Assembly: GCA_037176885.1 (NCBI GenBank)
Contig: JAWWNJ010000121.1
Span: 434,001-498,000, forward strand
From: Favolaschia claudopus
Taxonomy: Eukaryota; Basidiomycota; Agaricomycetes; Agaricales; Mycenaceae
Direction of reading: 5' to 3'
Length of the DNA: 64,000 nt
Position numbers and translations under genes: made by a program. A model generated the notes under the pieces. It searched no databases and had not been told where the DNA came from. It saw only the letters and a list, made by a program, of their open reading frames with translations. Of the stretch, positions 1 through 10,128 are shown one piece after another. Positions within the stretch are counted from its first letter, which is position 1, and each line of letters starts with the position of its first letter.

Positions 1-425
1 GGAGTCAGTTTGAGCGTCCATATCGACTGAATCTTGCGTCGGCGTACAGTCTGAAGCAAATGCAAAGTCGAGAGTGAGAGTGAAGGACAAAGACGGGTCG
101 AGTGGCGTGTGCAATTTGGTGCCAGCACATTCGGCTATCAACGGCGATCACACGGCTCGCAGTCAGTTGTTTTCGCAAAAATAATTTGAATTATCTGGTT
201 CTCTAAGATTGTATGATATGCGCGGTCATGAAGAGGCGGGGATATTCATCGTGACGGGAATCGGGATCTAGCGCACGCGGTAGTAGACAGGAAAAACTTG
301 TTACAACATCAACAGAGCATTGATCCAGACGGCAGAACTGAGAACACTCTCGCTCCCAATTTACACGCATACAAATTCACCCTTATCTAACTCCTTGCCC
401 CTTCTCTCGGAGCTAACACTTATAT
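1..425. other. intergenic, no gene seen
   Basis: No open frame of useful length, family motif or clear repeat was recognised. It is the downstream flank of the NmrA-like gene on the minus strand. Confidence 0.5.
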
Positions 426-1656
426 CTAATATATCCTCTCCACCTTCCCCTCCAACAACTCGCCCAAGAAATCCCTAAACCCGATCGGCTTAAACTCCGG
501 ATACAGCTCCCTCGCATCCAAATACCCCAAATACTTCGCATATTCTGGGGTGTTGTCACCGCGCACGTACTTGCTGTAGTCGTATTCCGCCAGGTAGAAC
601 ATCATCTGTGCTTGCGCGTTGGTGGGGTCGGCGGCGATGCCGGTGGAGGCGGTTGTGCGCATTGCGAGGATGTCTGAGGCGGATACCTTGGGGAGGAATG
701 AGATGAAATGATACGAGACGAGATGAGGGCAAGAAAGGAATGAAGGAGAATGAAAGTGAAGTGAAGCCGTGAAGAGATAGAAATGGAAACGGAGAATGAG
801 ATGCAACATTCTTACCTCCTTCCGCGCAACTTTCTCCCCCGCCATCTCCTCAATCATCGCAAAAATCTCATTCTCGCTCAACGCATCGCTATACGTGCAA
901 ACAAACCGATTGAGGGTCCTCTCGTCCTTGATAATCAACGCCACGAAGTTCCCAATATCCCGCAGATCAGTGAGCATGTTTGGGATATCTCCGCCAGCGT
1001 GAATTTCGGTCTTCGGCCAGAAGGACGCGTAGTCGACTTTGCCTGAGGGGAGGGTGGGGAAGGAAATTTGGTGCCAGTAGCCGACGTCGATGATGGTGTA
1101 GGGAACGTGGGATTTCCAGATTTCTTGGTAGACTTCTTGTTTCTGACATTCAAAACCGGTGAGTGAGGCCGGAAGTACATATAATAGAAGTTGAGACACA
1201 CAGAATCGCGCAACTTCATAACTCCTCCAGGTGGACACACCGTGATCCATGCACACGGCACGAAGCGCTTGACGCCCGCCTCTTTTGCCGCTGTAACGAG
1301 ACGAAGTTGCGAGGCTTGACCCATCGCGTCGATGGCGCTGATAAAGACGTCGATTCCGCCGAGCACTTTGACTAGATCCTCCATGGGCGCGGACACGATG
1401 TCGACGATGACGATTTTGACGCCGAGGTCGTCTTGGAGTTTCTTGACCTCCGGTTTCTCGGCGGAGGAGGGGCGAACGAGGGCTTCGACTTCCTGGGAGT
1501 GGGTTAGGTATCTTCGTGATCATCATTGACCGGAAAATTGAACATAAAATTGAACATAGAACGTACAAAAGACGATTTATCCTTCAAAAGAGCTTTGAGG
1601 ATCGAGCTGCCTGTGTGACCCGTTGCACCGAGTAGAAGAACCTTTTGCTTGGCCAT
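426..1656 (-). CDS. NmrA-like / isoflavone-reductase-like NAD(P)-binding protein
   Basis: This is an atypical short-chain dehydrogenase of the NmrA/isoflavone reductase type, probably cytosolic, acting as an NAD(P)H-dependent reductase or a redox-sensing regulator. The start at 1656 gives MAKQKVLLLGATGHTGSS, in which GATGHTG is the GxxGxxG dinucleotide-binding loop after the first beta strand. The next exon reads EALVRPSSAEKP and then SAPMEDLVKVLGGIDVFISA, the NmrA pattern of a strand followed by a call to compare or merge. Later blocks are KEAGVKRFVPCAW, VPYTIIDVGYWHQ and LTDLRDIGNFVALII. I read three introns: about 1495-1566 (GTACGT donor), 1143-1201 (GTGTGT) and 687-815 (GTAAGA). All three keep the frame to the stop at 426. 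The product is about 330 residues, normal for the family. Substrate unknown. Confidence 0.88.
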
Positions 1657-3547
1657 TGAAGTAGTTGTCGTTACAGGAGATGGGATACTTTAACGATGAG
1701 TTATCGAGGGCCCTGATTGGCTGAACCTTTAGGTTGAGCTATTTACATGTGGAGAAGACGGATTGATCTTGGCTATTTTCTGCTACATGTACAAACAAGA
1801 TTTAGTCATTTTTTATCTGTCATATCCCTGAATCCATAACCTGGTCTGGATTAAATGGTGTTTGTGGTTGCCTGAGGTGAGTTCTAAAACCAGCCCACAA
1901 GCTCCTCTGACTGCGAAGCTCTATGAACCTTGTATCTTGTTCTTTGATTTTTTTCTGCCATGGCGGGTTTGTCATTATTGCTTTGTCCGCTCTTTGGTCC
2001 GACACTCTCGCATCAATCTGATCCCATCACTATCCGGACCGTGGTCCGTAAATGTTTGTTTTCCTCGTTCCTTTTGCCTTCGCACCGTCATGTTCTCTTC
2101 TGCAAGGTTTTGTGCCTTCCCCGTCTCAGTCAGTCTTAAAATCAAGCTTTCTGTGTCTCATCTTTTCTCAGGCTAGGTCATCAACAGTTGGCTGTCTGCT
2201 TGCGATATAAAAGTCTCCGGCCCTCTGGTGGTCGAAATCCTCGAATGTGAAGAGGGCTGCATGTCTGTCTCGCTACACTCTGTTCCTGCCGCTGCTTCAC
2301 CACCTTCCAATTGTGTTTTCTGCTCGAACCGGCTGTAACTCTCTAGCATTACTTTCCTCAACTTTCCTGTTGCTTTCCTGTGCGATTCTGGGTTTGAGCG
2401 AGGGGATATCTATCTCATACTTTGCTTTCTGGAGGGGCGTATGTCGACAGACAATATTGCTTTCCCCCTTCCATCAGACATGTTCGTCGGGTTCGTGTTG
2501 GCCATTCATGGCTGGGTTGAGCGATAGATTCAACAGGGAGGGTTCGTGTCTGGGTTTATCAGCCAGGCTTCGCCGTCCCATCTAGTTTAACAACAATACA
2601 TCTTGCTCAGTGTCTACTTTGCTTTTCAAACGCAAATGTTTCTTCCTTAGCACCGTCTGTTGAGAAACACATCAATGATGGTTTTCTTTGAGTTGTGCCT
2701 CCCTCTCTGTTCAAACTGAGTGCAATGTTGCTTGCAATCCGTGAGCTTGGATGGAACTTTTTTGGACTGAGAGCAATGGTAATAATAACATATGTACCAT
2801 AGTGCCGACAATCAGCGATAGGAAAAATAAACTACTGTATGCACAGTGGTGAGACGATGATTCAACGAGTGCCGCCCTCCTTCAGCATGCCTGATTTTAC
2901 GATCAGCAACTCGTCTGGTTGCCATAGAGTCAGACTCTCTGCTCGCCGAAGTACGGAAAAGCCGCCGAAATCGATTTAAATATGCGAACCAGGTCAAATC
3001 AACGCCCGCCCTCGTAACTTTCACGGGTCATATGTTCCGTCAAATCTCACAGGTTCAGCCACCCGCCTCGAAGAGGCCTAATCCAAGTCATACCTTTATA
3101 CTCGAACCTTGCTTAGTGATGGAGGGAGACGACAAGAAGCTGACTACGACAGATTATGTCATTTCGGTCCGGAAGAATACAAAACTTGGTCGGAAAAATT
3201 CGGCCGGATTTTACGGAAACTCAGCAGAAATGATGCTTTCGGGCCGGTTGAAATTCTAGCTATTTCTTCAACTTACGGCGACGATTTGGCGACGATATTG
3301 CTGGCCTCGAGTGAAGGCAAGAGTGCGATCCGCCGTTTACTTAGCTAGGTAACCTTCAACTTCAATTCGAAGGTTTACTGATTTGGTAGTATTACTGGTA
3401 CAGTAACGGTCCGCTCCCGCGAATATTCTTTCTTTGCAATATTCCAGACTTATGTATGACATTCTTTCCTTCCAGGTTGTTGATTTGCCGATCTTGCGGG
3501 CACCACTGGCGCCGCGCAAGCCACCGACACTCTGAGCTGCTCAGCTG
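1657..3547. other. intergenic, no supported gene
   Basis: Open frames of 60 to 112 codons occur (for example 1862-2176 and 2247-2585 on the plus strand) but show no family motif, intron structure or compositional sign of coding. Positions 3032-3348 hold two overlapping short frames of unknown meaning. The right part may belong to the 5' region of the retroelement that follows. Confidence 0.4.
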
Positions 3548-3576
3548 AAGGATCACGGAGCAACTCCGTGATCCTT
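3548..3576. repeat. perfect 13-bp hairpin followed by a T-run
   Basis: AAGGATCACGGAG at 3548-3560 is followed by a 3-nt loop and its exact inverted repeat at 3564-3576, then TTGTTTTTTAT. The shape resembles an intrinsic terminator, although this is a eukaryotic genome. It lies about 340 bp upstream of the retroelement reading frame and may be part of its 5' end. Confidence 0.7.
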
Positions 3577-3642
3577 TGTTTTTTATCTTCCTTCAAGTTC
3601 CTTAAGCTTCCTTCCTTCCGTTGCCTATTGAGGTGCCAGTGG

Positions 3643-3650
3643 TATATAAG
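3643..3650 (+). promoter_or_regulatory. TATA-like box
   Basis: TATATAAG lies about 270 bp upstream of the first ATG of the reverse transcriptase frame. It could drive the retroelement or be a relic; only the motif is seen. Confidence 0.3.
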
Positions 3651-3917
3651 CCCTGTGATTCCGTAGTTGGCAGGCTAGAGAATACTATCCCTACGCCACT
3701 TACCTCGTCTGAACGCCCTTTCGACGACGAATCTTCGCTGTGCCGGAACTAGCCGCCACACATACGCGGCCGCTCAATTTCTATGCGCTGTCGGACGTCC
3801 GTTTGCATCGCTGTACTGTACTCGGAATTTAACCCTGCTTTAGTCTATATTCCGCGTTAATGAGGCGAATACCACAACAGAATTCAAACCAAAGACTTGC
3901 CGGATCCATATGCCAAG

Positions 3918-6900
3918 ATGCTAGCAACCTCGATGGTTCTCGAGCAATGTAATGTACACCTTCGCAGCGATCAATATGATTCAATGGATACAAGTTTACG
4001 CACACGTGAAATTAGAGCCGCCTTAACGATCTCAAAGTCGGGTTCCGCACCGGGAATTGACGGCATTCCCTATGAGTTCTACAAGTGGCTAGAAATTCAG
4101 CACAAACAAAGGATCGCGAACGGCGAAGACTCTTGGAATGTGATGGAAATACTGGAGAGCCTTTTCATTGACATTGAAAACTACGGGATTGCGCCGGGAA
4201 CCGACTTCAACACAGGGTGGATGTGCCCGATATATAAAAAGGGAGATCGCGCGGATATTGCAAATTATCGACCTGTAACCCTGTTGAACACAGATTACAA
4301 ACTGGTAACCAAAGCGCACTCACTGAGACTGACCGATATCGCCCCCGATCTTATACACTTCGATCAAGCTGGGTTCATGAAAGGACGTAAGATTGAGGAT
4401 CAAGTAAAGCAGGTTAAATACTTACTAAACTATGCCGACGCTGTTGAGGAAAATGGGGTCATTGTCGCACTAGACCAGGAAAAAGCTTACGATAGGATAG
4501 ATCACTCATATCTTCTATCAACACTTCGACACATGCGCTTCCCTGATAAATTTTGCCGTCTGATTCAGAATCTGTACACAAACGCCGAAACGAGAGTTAT
4601 GATAAATGGGGAACTAAGCAAACCCTTCACTGTGATACGCGGAGTCCGCCAGGGCGACCCTATTTCGTGCCTCCTGTTCAATTTGGCCATTGAGCCTCTG
4701 GCCTGTCTGATACGGAAATCCGACTTACACGGTATCAATGTTCCTGGCACTGATCGCAGGCTTCTTGTGTCGCTTTTTGCCGATGACACAACGATCTTTC
4801 TGTCCGACGCTGATGACTGGACGCAGCTGTGGAATATCCTTGACCTATGGTGCGCTGCGTCAACTTCGAAATATAACCAGGCTAAAACGGTTTTACTCCC
4901 CTTCGGTTCTGCTGCTTACAGAGACAAATTTATAGCCACACGTAAATTAAATGGCACACCTCGTCCGATTCCGCCCCACTTGAAGATTACGGCCGACACC
5001 GATACCTGCCGATTCCTTGGCGCGTGGGTCGGAAACAACGTACCTTACCTCACCCCATGGCCAGAAACAATCGAGAAGATCGCCAGAGACCTTGATCGGT
5101 GGGATGCAACCAAACCTTCCATCGAGGGACGTCGTCACATCATTAACATGATTATAGGTGGAAGAACACAGTATCTTACCCGGGTCCAAGGTATGCCCGC
5201 TGATGTCGAGAAAACCTTAACCAAAATGAGAGATTGCTTCCTCTGGGAAGGAAAGAAGGCTCGAATTGCGCACCAAACTATGGCTTTGCCCATTCAGGAG
5301 GGCGGGAAACAAATTCTTGATATTGAATCGAGAAACGAGGCGATTGATCTTTGGAACCTGAAACAATTTTTATTACAAGGACGTGACCGCTCTAATTGGG
5401 CATTTTTTGCTGAACATACCATCTACTATCGCTGGGATCTCGACCAAACCGCGCATAACCAAGGAATGCTGTATAGCCTCTTCCTGCAGAAGATCCGAGT
5501 GCCGGAATGGAGGATAAACCCGCTCCCTCACGATATCAAGCGTATGATCCGCGCTGCAAGGAATTATAGCTTGGAGTTTACTGCCCTGTCCATCTCTCGA
5601 GATATCCAATTAACCATGCCGATATGGAATCACATACAGCTGAATGAATCGAAATTTGCAACTATACAGAGGAAAAAATCAGTTCAGTGTTTAAGGCAGA
5701 GACACAAAACTAAGAGTGTTCTCGACATTCTTCTAATTGCCCAACGAAAATCGACCGTGCAGAGAAGACCACACACCTTGAACCCATCTGGAATCGGCCG
5801 TAAAAACTGTGGATGCCCGTGTTGCCAACGAGACCGAAATGAATTTGGCTGTCTGAATCCGGGCGAGTGCATCGAGACTGCAAAGATACTACTGGGCTGT
5901 ATCCCGGCCAAATGGAATCCGCTGGCACCAGTCCCAGAAAACCACATGCCAGCTGAAGCTGAAGACGAGTGCGAAGACGAAGAGGCAGTTACCTTTGATC
6001 CGCATTTCTGTTTGACAGATATCTCCCACGGATTCCGAATCTTCGCCACCGAAGACCATCTCACCCAACTGCCAGCCAGACGGTACAACAACCGGAACCC
6101 AACTGACGAAGCCGTCACCATACGAATCGATGCAAAAGTTCAGAATAACGGTCGTACAAATGCACAAATGATCACGCTGATATCCGCTAAAACAGATCTA
6201 TCATCGACGATTCTTTTCAACGAGTGCCTACACTTGTCGTTCGTAGATATTGTCATGCAGCCCTCCTTCCATACAGCTTTGCTAGGCGGCCTTCTGTACT
6301 CTCTCCGCAATGTGCCAAATTGTGTACCGGTCACAATTCTATGCCCTTCTACATTCCCTCGCTCTGTTTTCGTAACCAACCGTAACGACCACGAAAACAA
6401 TCCGCTTGATCCAAACTTTCGCCTCATCAAGAGTATTATTGCTCAGTTACAGGAGCGATCGGGGAGGACTTCTTTCAAAGTCGATAAATCCAAATCCCTG
6501 CAAAATACTCATACAGCTAACTGCACACCGGTATCCCTCGACATCCAACCCGACTTGATGTTTTGTTCTCCTGGTATACTATTAAACAGGGGTTCTCAAC
6601 GACTGTTCACCAAAATAATTGTGAAGCTGAAGAGACACTCTTCACGCAAATCAACAAACTCAAATTTAGACCGTGCCCGCTGTTGTGTTAACGACGAGTT
6701 CGACTTCTACCCGAATGACGGCACAATCTGGAAGTCACTCCGATCCACCGACATTAACCGCCTTACGCGCAACTTCTTGTGGAAATGCATGCATGAAACC
6801 TTCCATGTCGGCACTTTCTGGGATAAGGTACCTCATCTCGAACATCTGGGAAATTGCCCCACCTGCACCGTTCCCGATACCATGGAACATATTGCTTTGG

Positions 6901-7376
6901 AATGCAGTGCGCCGGGTCAAAGAATTATCTGGAACTCGTGTGAGAAGATATGGAATCTCCGCTATCCATTGTGGCCGAAATTACATTGGGGGCTAGTCCT
7001 TGGCTGTGGGCTTCCACGATTCCGATCCAACAAAGGACACCGGCTCCGAGGGAAAGAAAGATTTTTCACCATCCTACTGTCAGCATCCGTCCATTTAATC
7101 TGGAAATTGAGAAATGAGAGAGTTTTGGAAGGAAAAAATATCACCCATACCGAAATTGAGAACCGCTGGATCTCGACGATTAACTCGGCCTTGAAACGCG
7201 ACCAAACACTCACGAACAAAGCTAAATTTGGTTCGCTTGGCAAAACCAAGCAAATTGTGCTTGAGACTTGGAGCGGCGTGCTCCAAAATGAAGACGCGTT
7301 GCCGGACGATTGGACGCAAAGCAAGGGGGTTTTAGTGGGTATATGGCCCACCACTCGAAGAAGTGGAGTAGGTTAA
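3918..7376 (+). CDS. LINE (non-LTR retrotransposon) reverse transcriptase, no endonuclease domain
   Basis: A single long frame of 1152 codons from the first ATG at 3918. The frame is open back to a stop at 3861. Reverse transcriptase motifs run in order: SGSAPGIDGIPYEFYK, NYRPVTLLNTDYKLV, ALDQEKAYDRIDH (catalytic Asp), GVRQGDPISCLLFNLAIEPL and LFADDTTIF (the second catalytic DD, about residue 288). A Cys cluster (NCGCPCCQRD with later Cys) lies near residue 630. A zinc-binding RVT-type tail (WKCMHETFHVG, then NCPTCTVPDTMEHIALEC) lies near residues 955-1005. This order is typical of LINE-like pol proteins. The frame starts directly at the RT fingers, so the usual upstream AP-type endonuclease of about 220 residues is missing. 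The element is therefore 5'-truncated or the endonuclease was in a lost separate frame. No internal stop is present. No poly-A tail or target duplication was found. Confidence 0.9.
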   Translation: MLATSMVLEQCNVHLRSDQYDSMDTSLRTREIRAALTISKSGSAPGIDGIPYEFYKWLEIQHKQRIANGEDSWNVMEILESLFIDIENYGIAPGTDFNTGWMCPIYKKGDRADIANYRPVTLLNTDYKLVTKAHSLRLTDIAPDLIHFDQAGFMKGRKIEDQVKQVKYLLNYADAVEENGVIVALDQEKAYDRIDHSYLLSTLRHMRFPDKFCRLIQNLYTNAETRVMINGELSKPFTVIRGVRQGDPISCLLFNLAIEPLACLIRKSDLHGINVPGTDRRLLVSLFADDTTIFLSDADDWTQLWNILDLWCAASTSKYNQAKTVLLPFGSAAYRDKFIATRKLNGTPRPIPPHLKITADTDTCRFLGAWVGNNVPYLTPWPETIEKIARDLDRWDATKPSIEGRRHIINMIIGGRTQYLTRVQGMPADVEKTLTKMRDCFLWEGKKARIAHQTMALPIQEGGKQILDIESRNEAIDLWNLKQFLLQGRDRSNWAFFAEHTIYYRWDLDQTAHNQGMLYSLFLQKIRVPEWRINPLPHDIKRMIRAARNYSLEFTALSISRDIQLTMPIWNHIQLNESKFATIQRKKSVQCLRQRHKTKSVLDILLIAQRKSTVQRRPHTLNPSGIGRKNCGCPCCQRDRNEFGCLNPGECIETAKILLGCIPAKWNPLAPVPENHMPAEAEDECEDEEAVTFDPHFCLTDISHGFRIFATEDHLTQLPARRYNNRNPTDEAVTIRIDAKVQNNGRTNAQMITLISAKTDLSSTILFNECLHLSFVDIVMQPSFHTALLGGLLYSLRNVPNCVPVTILCPSTFPRSVFVTNRNDHENNPLDPNFRLIKSIIAQLQERSGRTSFKVDKSKSLQNTHTANCTPVSLDIQPDLMFCSPGILLNRGSQRLFTKIIVKLKRHSSRKSTNSNLDRARCCVNDEFDFYPNDGTIWKSLRSTDINRLTRNFLWKCMHETFHVGTFWDKVPHLEHLGNCPTCTVPDTMEHIALECSAPGQRIIWNSCEKIWNLRYPLWPKLHWGLVLGCGLPRFRSNKGHRLRGKERFFTILLSASVHLIWKLRNERVLEGKNITHTEIENRWISTINSALKRDQTLTNKAKFGSLGKTKQIVLETWSGVLQNEDALPDDWTQSKGVLVGIWPTTRRSGVG

Positions 7377-8736
7377 ATTTAGAGGCCAGAGTCCCACACA
7401 AAGGTTTGTTACCAGTGCATAACGGCATTTCCTCCAGGACTATTTCCCGGCTTTACTGGAATCACCCAGTTTTCTTGCGGATGCACCGAGAATGCTTTGC
7501 AGACTTAGGTGTATTATTCAAACGCTCCTAGAATGACGCGCGTGAAGATGAGATCACGGATATCACGGTCTGTCCAGTGCTGAGCGGTAAAAAATGGCGC
7601 ACATCAGCTCCGAATAGCATTAATTTACAGAGGGTCCCGGTTTGGGGATGCGAGCGGGAAGTACTCATAGTGGTCAGCTGTGGGCGTGAAGTGACTCGCT
7701 TAATGTAGATTTTGCAAGCAAAGAGGGCACTGAGACTGCGTTAGCAATGAGTCATGATGAGATTAATTCAAGACACCTCATTCAAAAATAGATGCGCCCA
7801 CAGACAGACGGGCGAGACGCTGAACGCGAGCTCAGCCCGGAGCACTGATCCGTCAAAGGTGGGGCAGTGTCCGCTGCGATCGCTTTAAATCGACAACCAT
7901 TTGGTGGGGAAACAGTGCCCACCAAATTTGCCGTCCGAGTGAATGTAGCTGCTCGAGTAGATGGATAAGAGGATTCGACCAGTAACGCAGACTGCTGCCG
8001 TTGATCGCAATATGGTTTGACTGAGCAGGTCATCTGTCAGTGTCAGGACTCAGAGGTAGACAGGCGTCGACAGCTTTGAGCATTAAACATTGGTGGATGC
8101 TAGCGGCAAAGAACACCCTCTCCGAACATATCGCTGGGATGGCTATGAGTGGACAGAAAATGAAGATGAGAACATATAAAAAGGGAGAATTAGTGGTACG
8201 GATATTTGCGTGAGGCTGTACTGTACAAGCACCAGAGCGCCGTCGAAGCCGGAAAGGTGTTATTACCGGGCAGAAATAATCGGACTCGGAAAGACATTAT
8301 TACCGGATCAATTGTGTATCTCAACTCACCGTCAACAAGTATCTCTGCATTACAGTGAGAACCATCCACAGCATGATGAGGATTCACTGGATTCACTCAC
8401 CAAGGAACTTCGAGGGTGCACGGAAACGAATACAGCAGCCCGAAGTTTCCGCTTCCAAGGCTAGTAACTCTGAGTTCTGTACAATATCCAACAGCAAATG
8501 GACTCACTCCGGGTAGCTGACAGTGTAGTAGCGATTCATGATGACTGCAAGCTGGAAGTAGTGTACTTGCAGTCATCGTCCCTAGGAGTAAATTGAGCGT
8601 TCCGACTAAAAGCAACACATATAAAGCAGGGACCGTGGAACCTCCGTCATCCACCACCAATAGAGCGACCAGGCACTCACCTGCAACCCAATTCACGACT
8701 GTCAGCCTCACCAACGTCCTCTCCTTCAAGCTTACT
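7377..8736. other. intergenic, retroelement 3' flank
   Basis: No supported gene. The start is presumably the 3' untranslated part of the retroelement, whose end I could not place. A 10-bp stem (ATTTGGTGGG at 7899-7908, inverse at 7918-7927, 9-nt loop) is the only clear structure. A frame on the minus strand at 8397-8729 overlaps the upstream region of the next gene and shows no family features. Confidence 0.4.
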
Positions 8737-9161
8737 ATGTGCCGTTGGCGTCAGTAAGTATCTCGAATGCAGGCAAAAATCAACCTACCAAGCATTGACG
8801 ACCACCTACTCCAGCGTCCGAAACCTCTATACCCGCTGCGGACACCACGAGAATCTTGTCAGTGGCAAGACAGTTCTCTTTCATACTTCATACTCATCCT
8901 TTCATCGCAGCCGCCCATCGAAGTACGCGTTCAAACGGCTGCTGGCATCGCTGAACGAGTTTTTCCGTACAAAGGTCAAATGCGCCAGCACGCACTGCAA
9001 ATTCAGCCCCAATCATCCCGCGAACTGCATGCCGCCCAGTTGCAGCACAACCTGTAATCAGTAGTGAGTCGCCTTCGTGAATCTGGAATCCGACAGTAAC
9101 GCACTTTTTCGTCGAAATTTTTAGTCATCTGTACCCGGAACAATACAGTCAGCCGACATAA
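8737..9161 (+). CDS. small Cys-rich hypothetical protein
   Basis: I read four short exons: 8737-8753, 8815-8857, 8960-9060 and 9125-9161, with introns 8754-8814 (GTAAGT), 8858-8959 (GTCAGT, least certain) and 9061-9124 (GTAGTG). The product is about 65 residues, starting MCRWRHVRNLYTRCGH and containing VKCASTHCKFSPNHP, MPPSCSTTC and a LYPEQYSQPT end. Seven Cys lie in C-x4-C and C-x4-C-x3-C groups, suggesting a metal site or disulfides. There is no signal peptide. From memory, small proteins with the same blocks (MCxWRxVxNxYxRCGH, CKFSPxHP, YPEQY) are common hypothetical genes in agaricomycetes; I could not check this. Function unknown. Confidence 0.7.
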
Positions 9162-10128
9162 TCAACTGCTCTCTGAGTCGCATGTTGAAGAATTTCCAGA
9201 TCCCACAATAGACGGATACTGTTCCGGCTGCAGTCGCGCGCGTCGTCGGTATTAGCCTACAACATAATGATACCATTGACATTATTGCAAGAGACGCTGC
9301 AATGATTTAGAATAGAAACTAGACTGTACCAATAGAGAACATGCTGGTTTGTATTCGCTTGTGCCTTCAACCAAGAGTCCCTTTCCTCCCTACGCGGTCT
9401 GGAATTTCGACGCTTGAGTTGCGTTGGAGAAGCTCTGAAGACTCGATGGTTCCTTGAAGTCACAGAGCGGATAAGACATAGAGTTCGAGGAGGTACGCAG
9501 AGGTGTATATACGTATCCACGCTCCGGCATGACGGTGTCGACGGGTTTCAGTCGTAAACGAAGGTGAGAGCAGGAAGCAAGGAGCGTCGGCAATCAGCGG
9601 CAGAAATATTGACATCGATTTCTCACGACCTCGTTCGGTTCCGGCTTGCTTTTGCACTTCATCATGACGATGATTGCTTGCGAAGGTCTTTCTGAGACGG
9701 TTTGCTTATGAGCCATTTGACAGGGAAAGTTCGCATCGCAGGACGAGTCCGACGAGAAAGGAACGGTGTCCGAAGGAGAGTCTATGGGCATCACAGCGAT
9801 CGATGGTGAGCCAATCCGAGTCAAGAGAATGGTCTTTGACTCAGAGGCAACTCAGAGGAGGACGCCATGAAGACGTGAAGAAGTTGGAGGTCAATTACGG
9901 CCTTCCTTGGTTTGAATTTTCTGTAAACCCGATAAGGCCGATTGATTCCGAATCCCCGACATTACGTGAACTCTGTTTCTCTTTTCACCTCCACCACATG
10001 CATCCCGCGCTACACCTCGACAACCTCAAGCGGCTCCCCGCTTCAGTCAAGGTTCATATGGCCTCCACCTTTTGTCTGCATTCCACCGTTCTCACTCAAT
10101 TTGACTAAAGTACCGCGCCAACGGTGCC
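9162..10128. other. intergenic, no supported gene
   Basis: Short frames in several phases but no motif. The right end is the upstream region of the MYND gene, whose ATG at 10129 opens a 430-codon exon. Confidence 0.45.

Noticed and set aside
426..1568. Single 380-codon minus frame as the NmrA-like protein
   Set aside because: Its N-terminal third is in the wrong phase; the family sequence is spread over frames joined by three introns, with the GATGHTG motif upstream at 1656.
3108..3348. Short plus frame before the LINE as a gag-like ORF1
   Set aside because: No ATG at its start, 79 codons, no zinc knuckle or RNA-binding motif.
8754..8772. 19-nt intron in the small Cys-rich gene
   Set aside because: It keeps frame but is too short for a spliceosomal intron; the 61-nt intron ending at 8814 gives a better family match.
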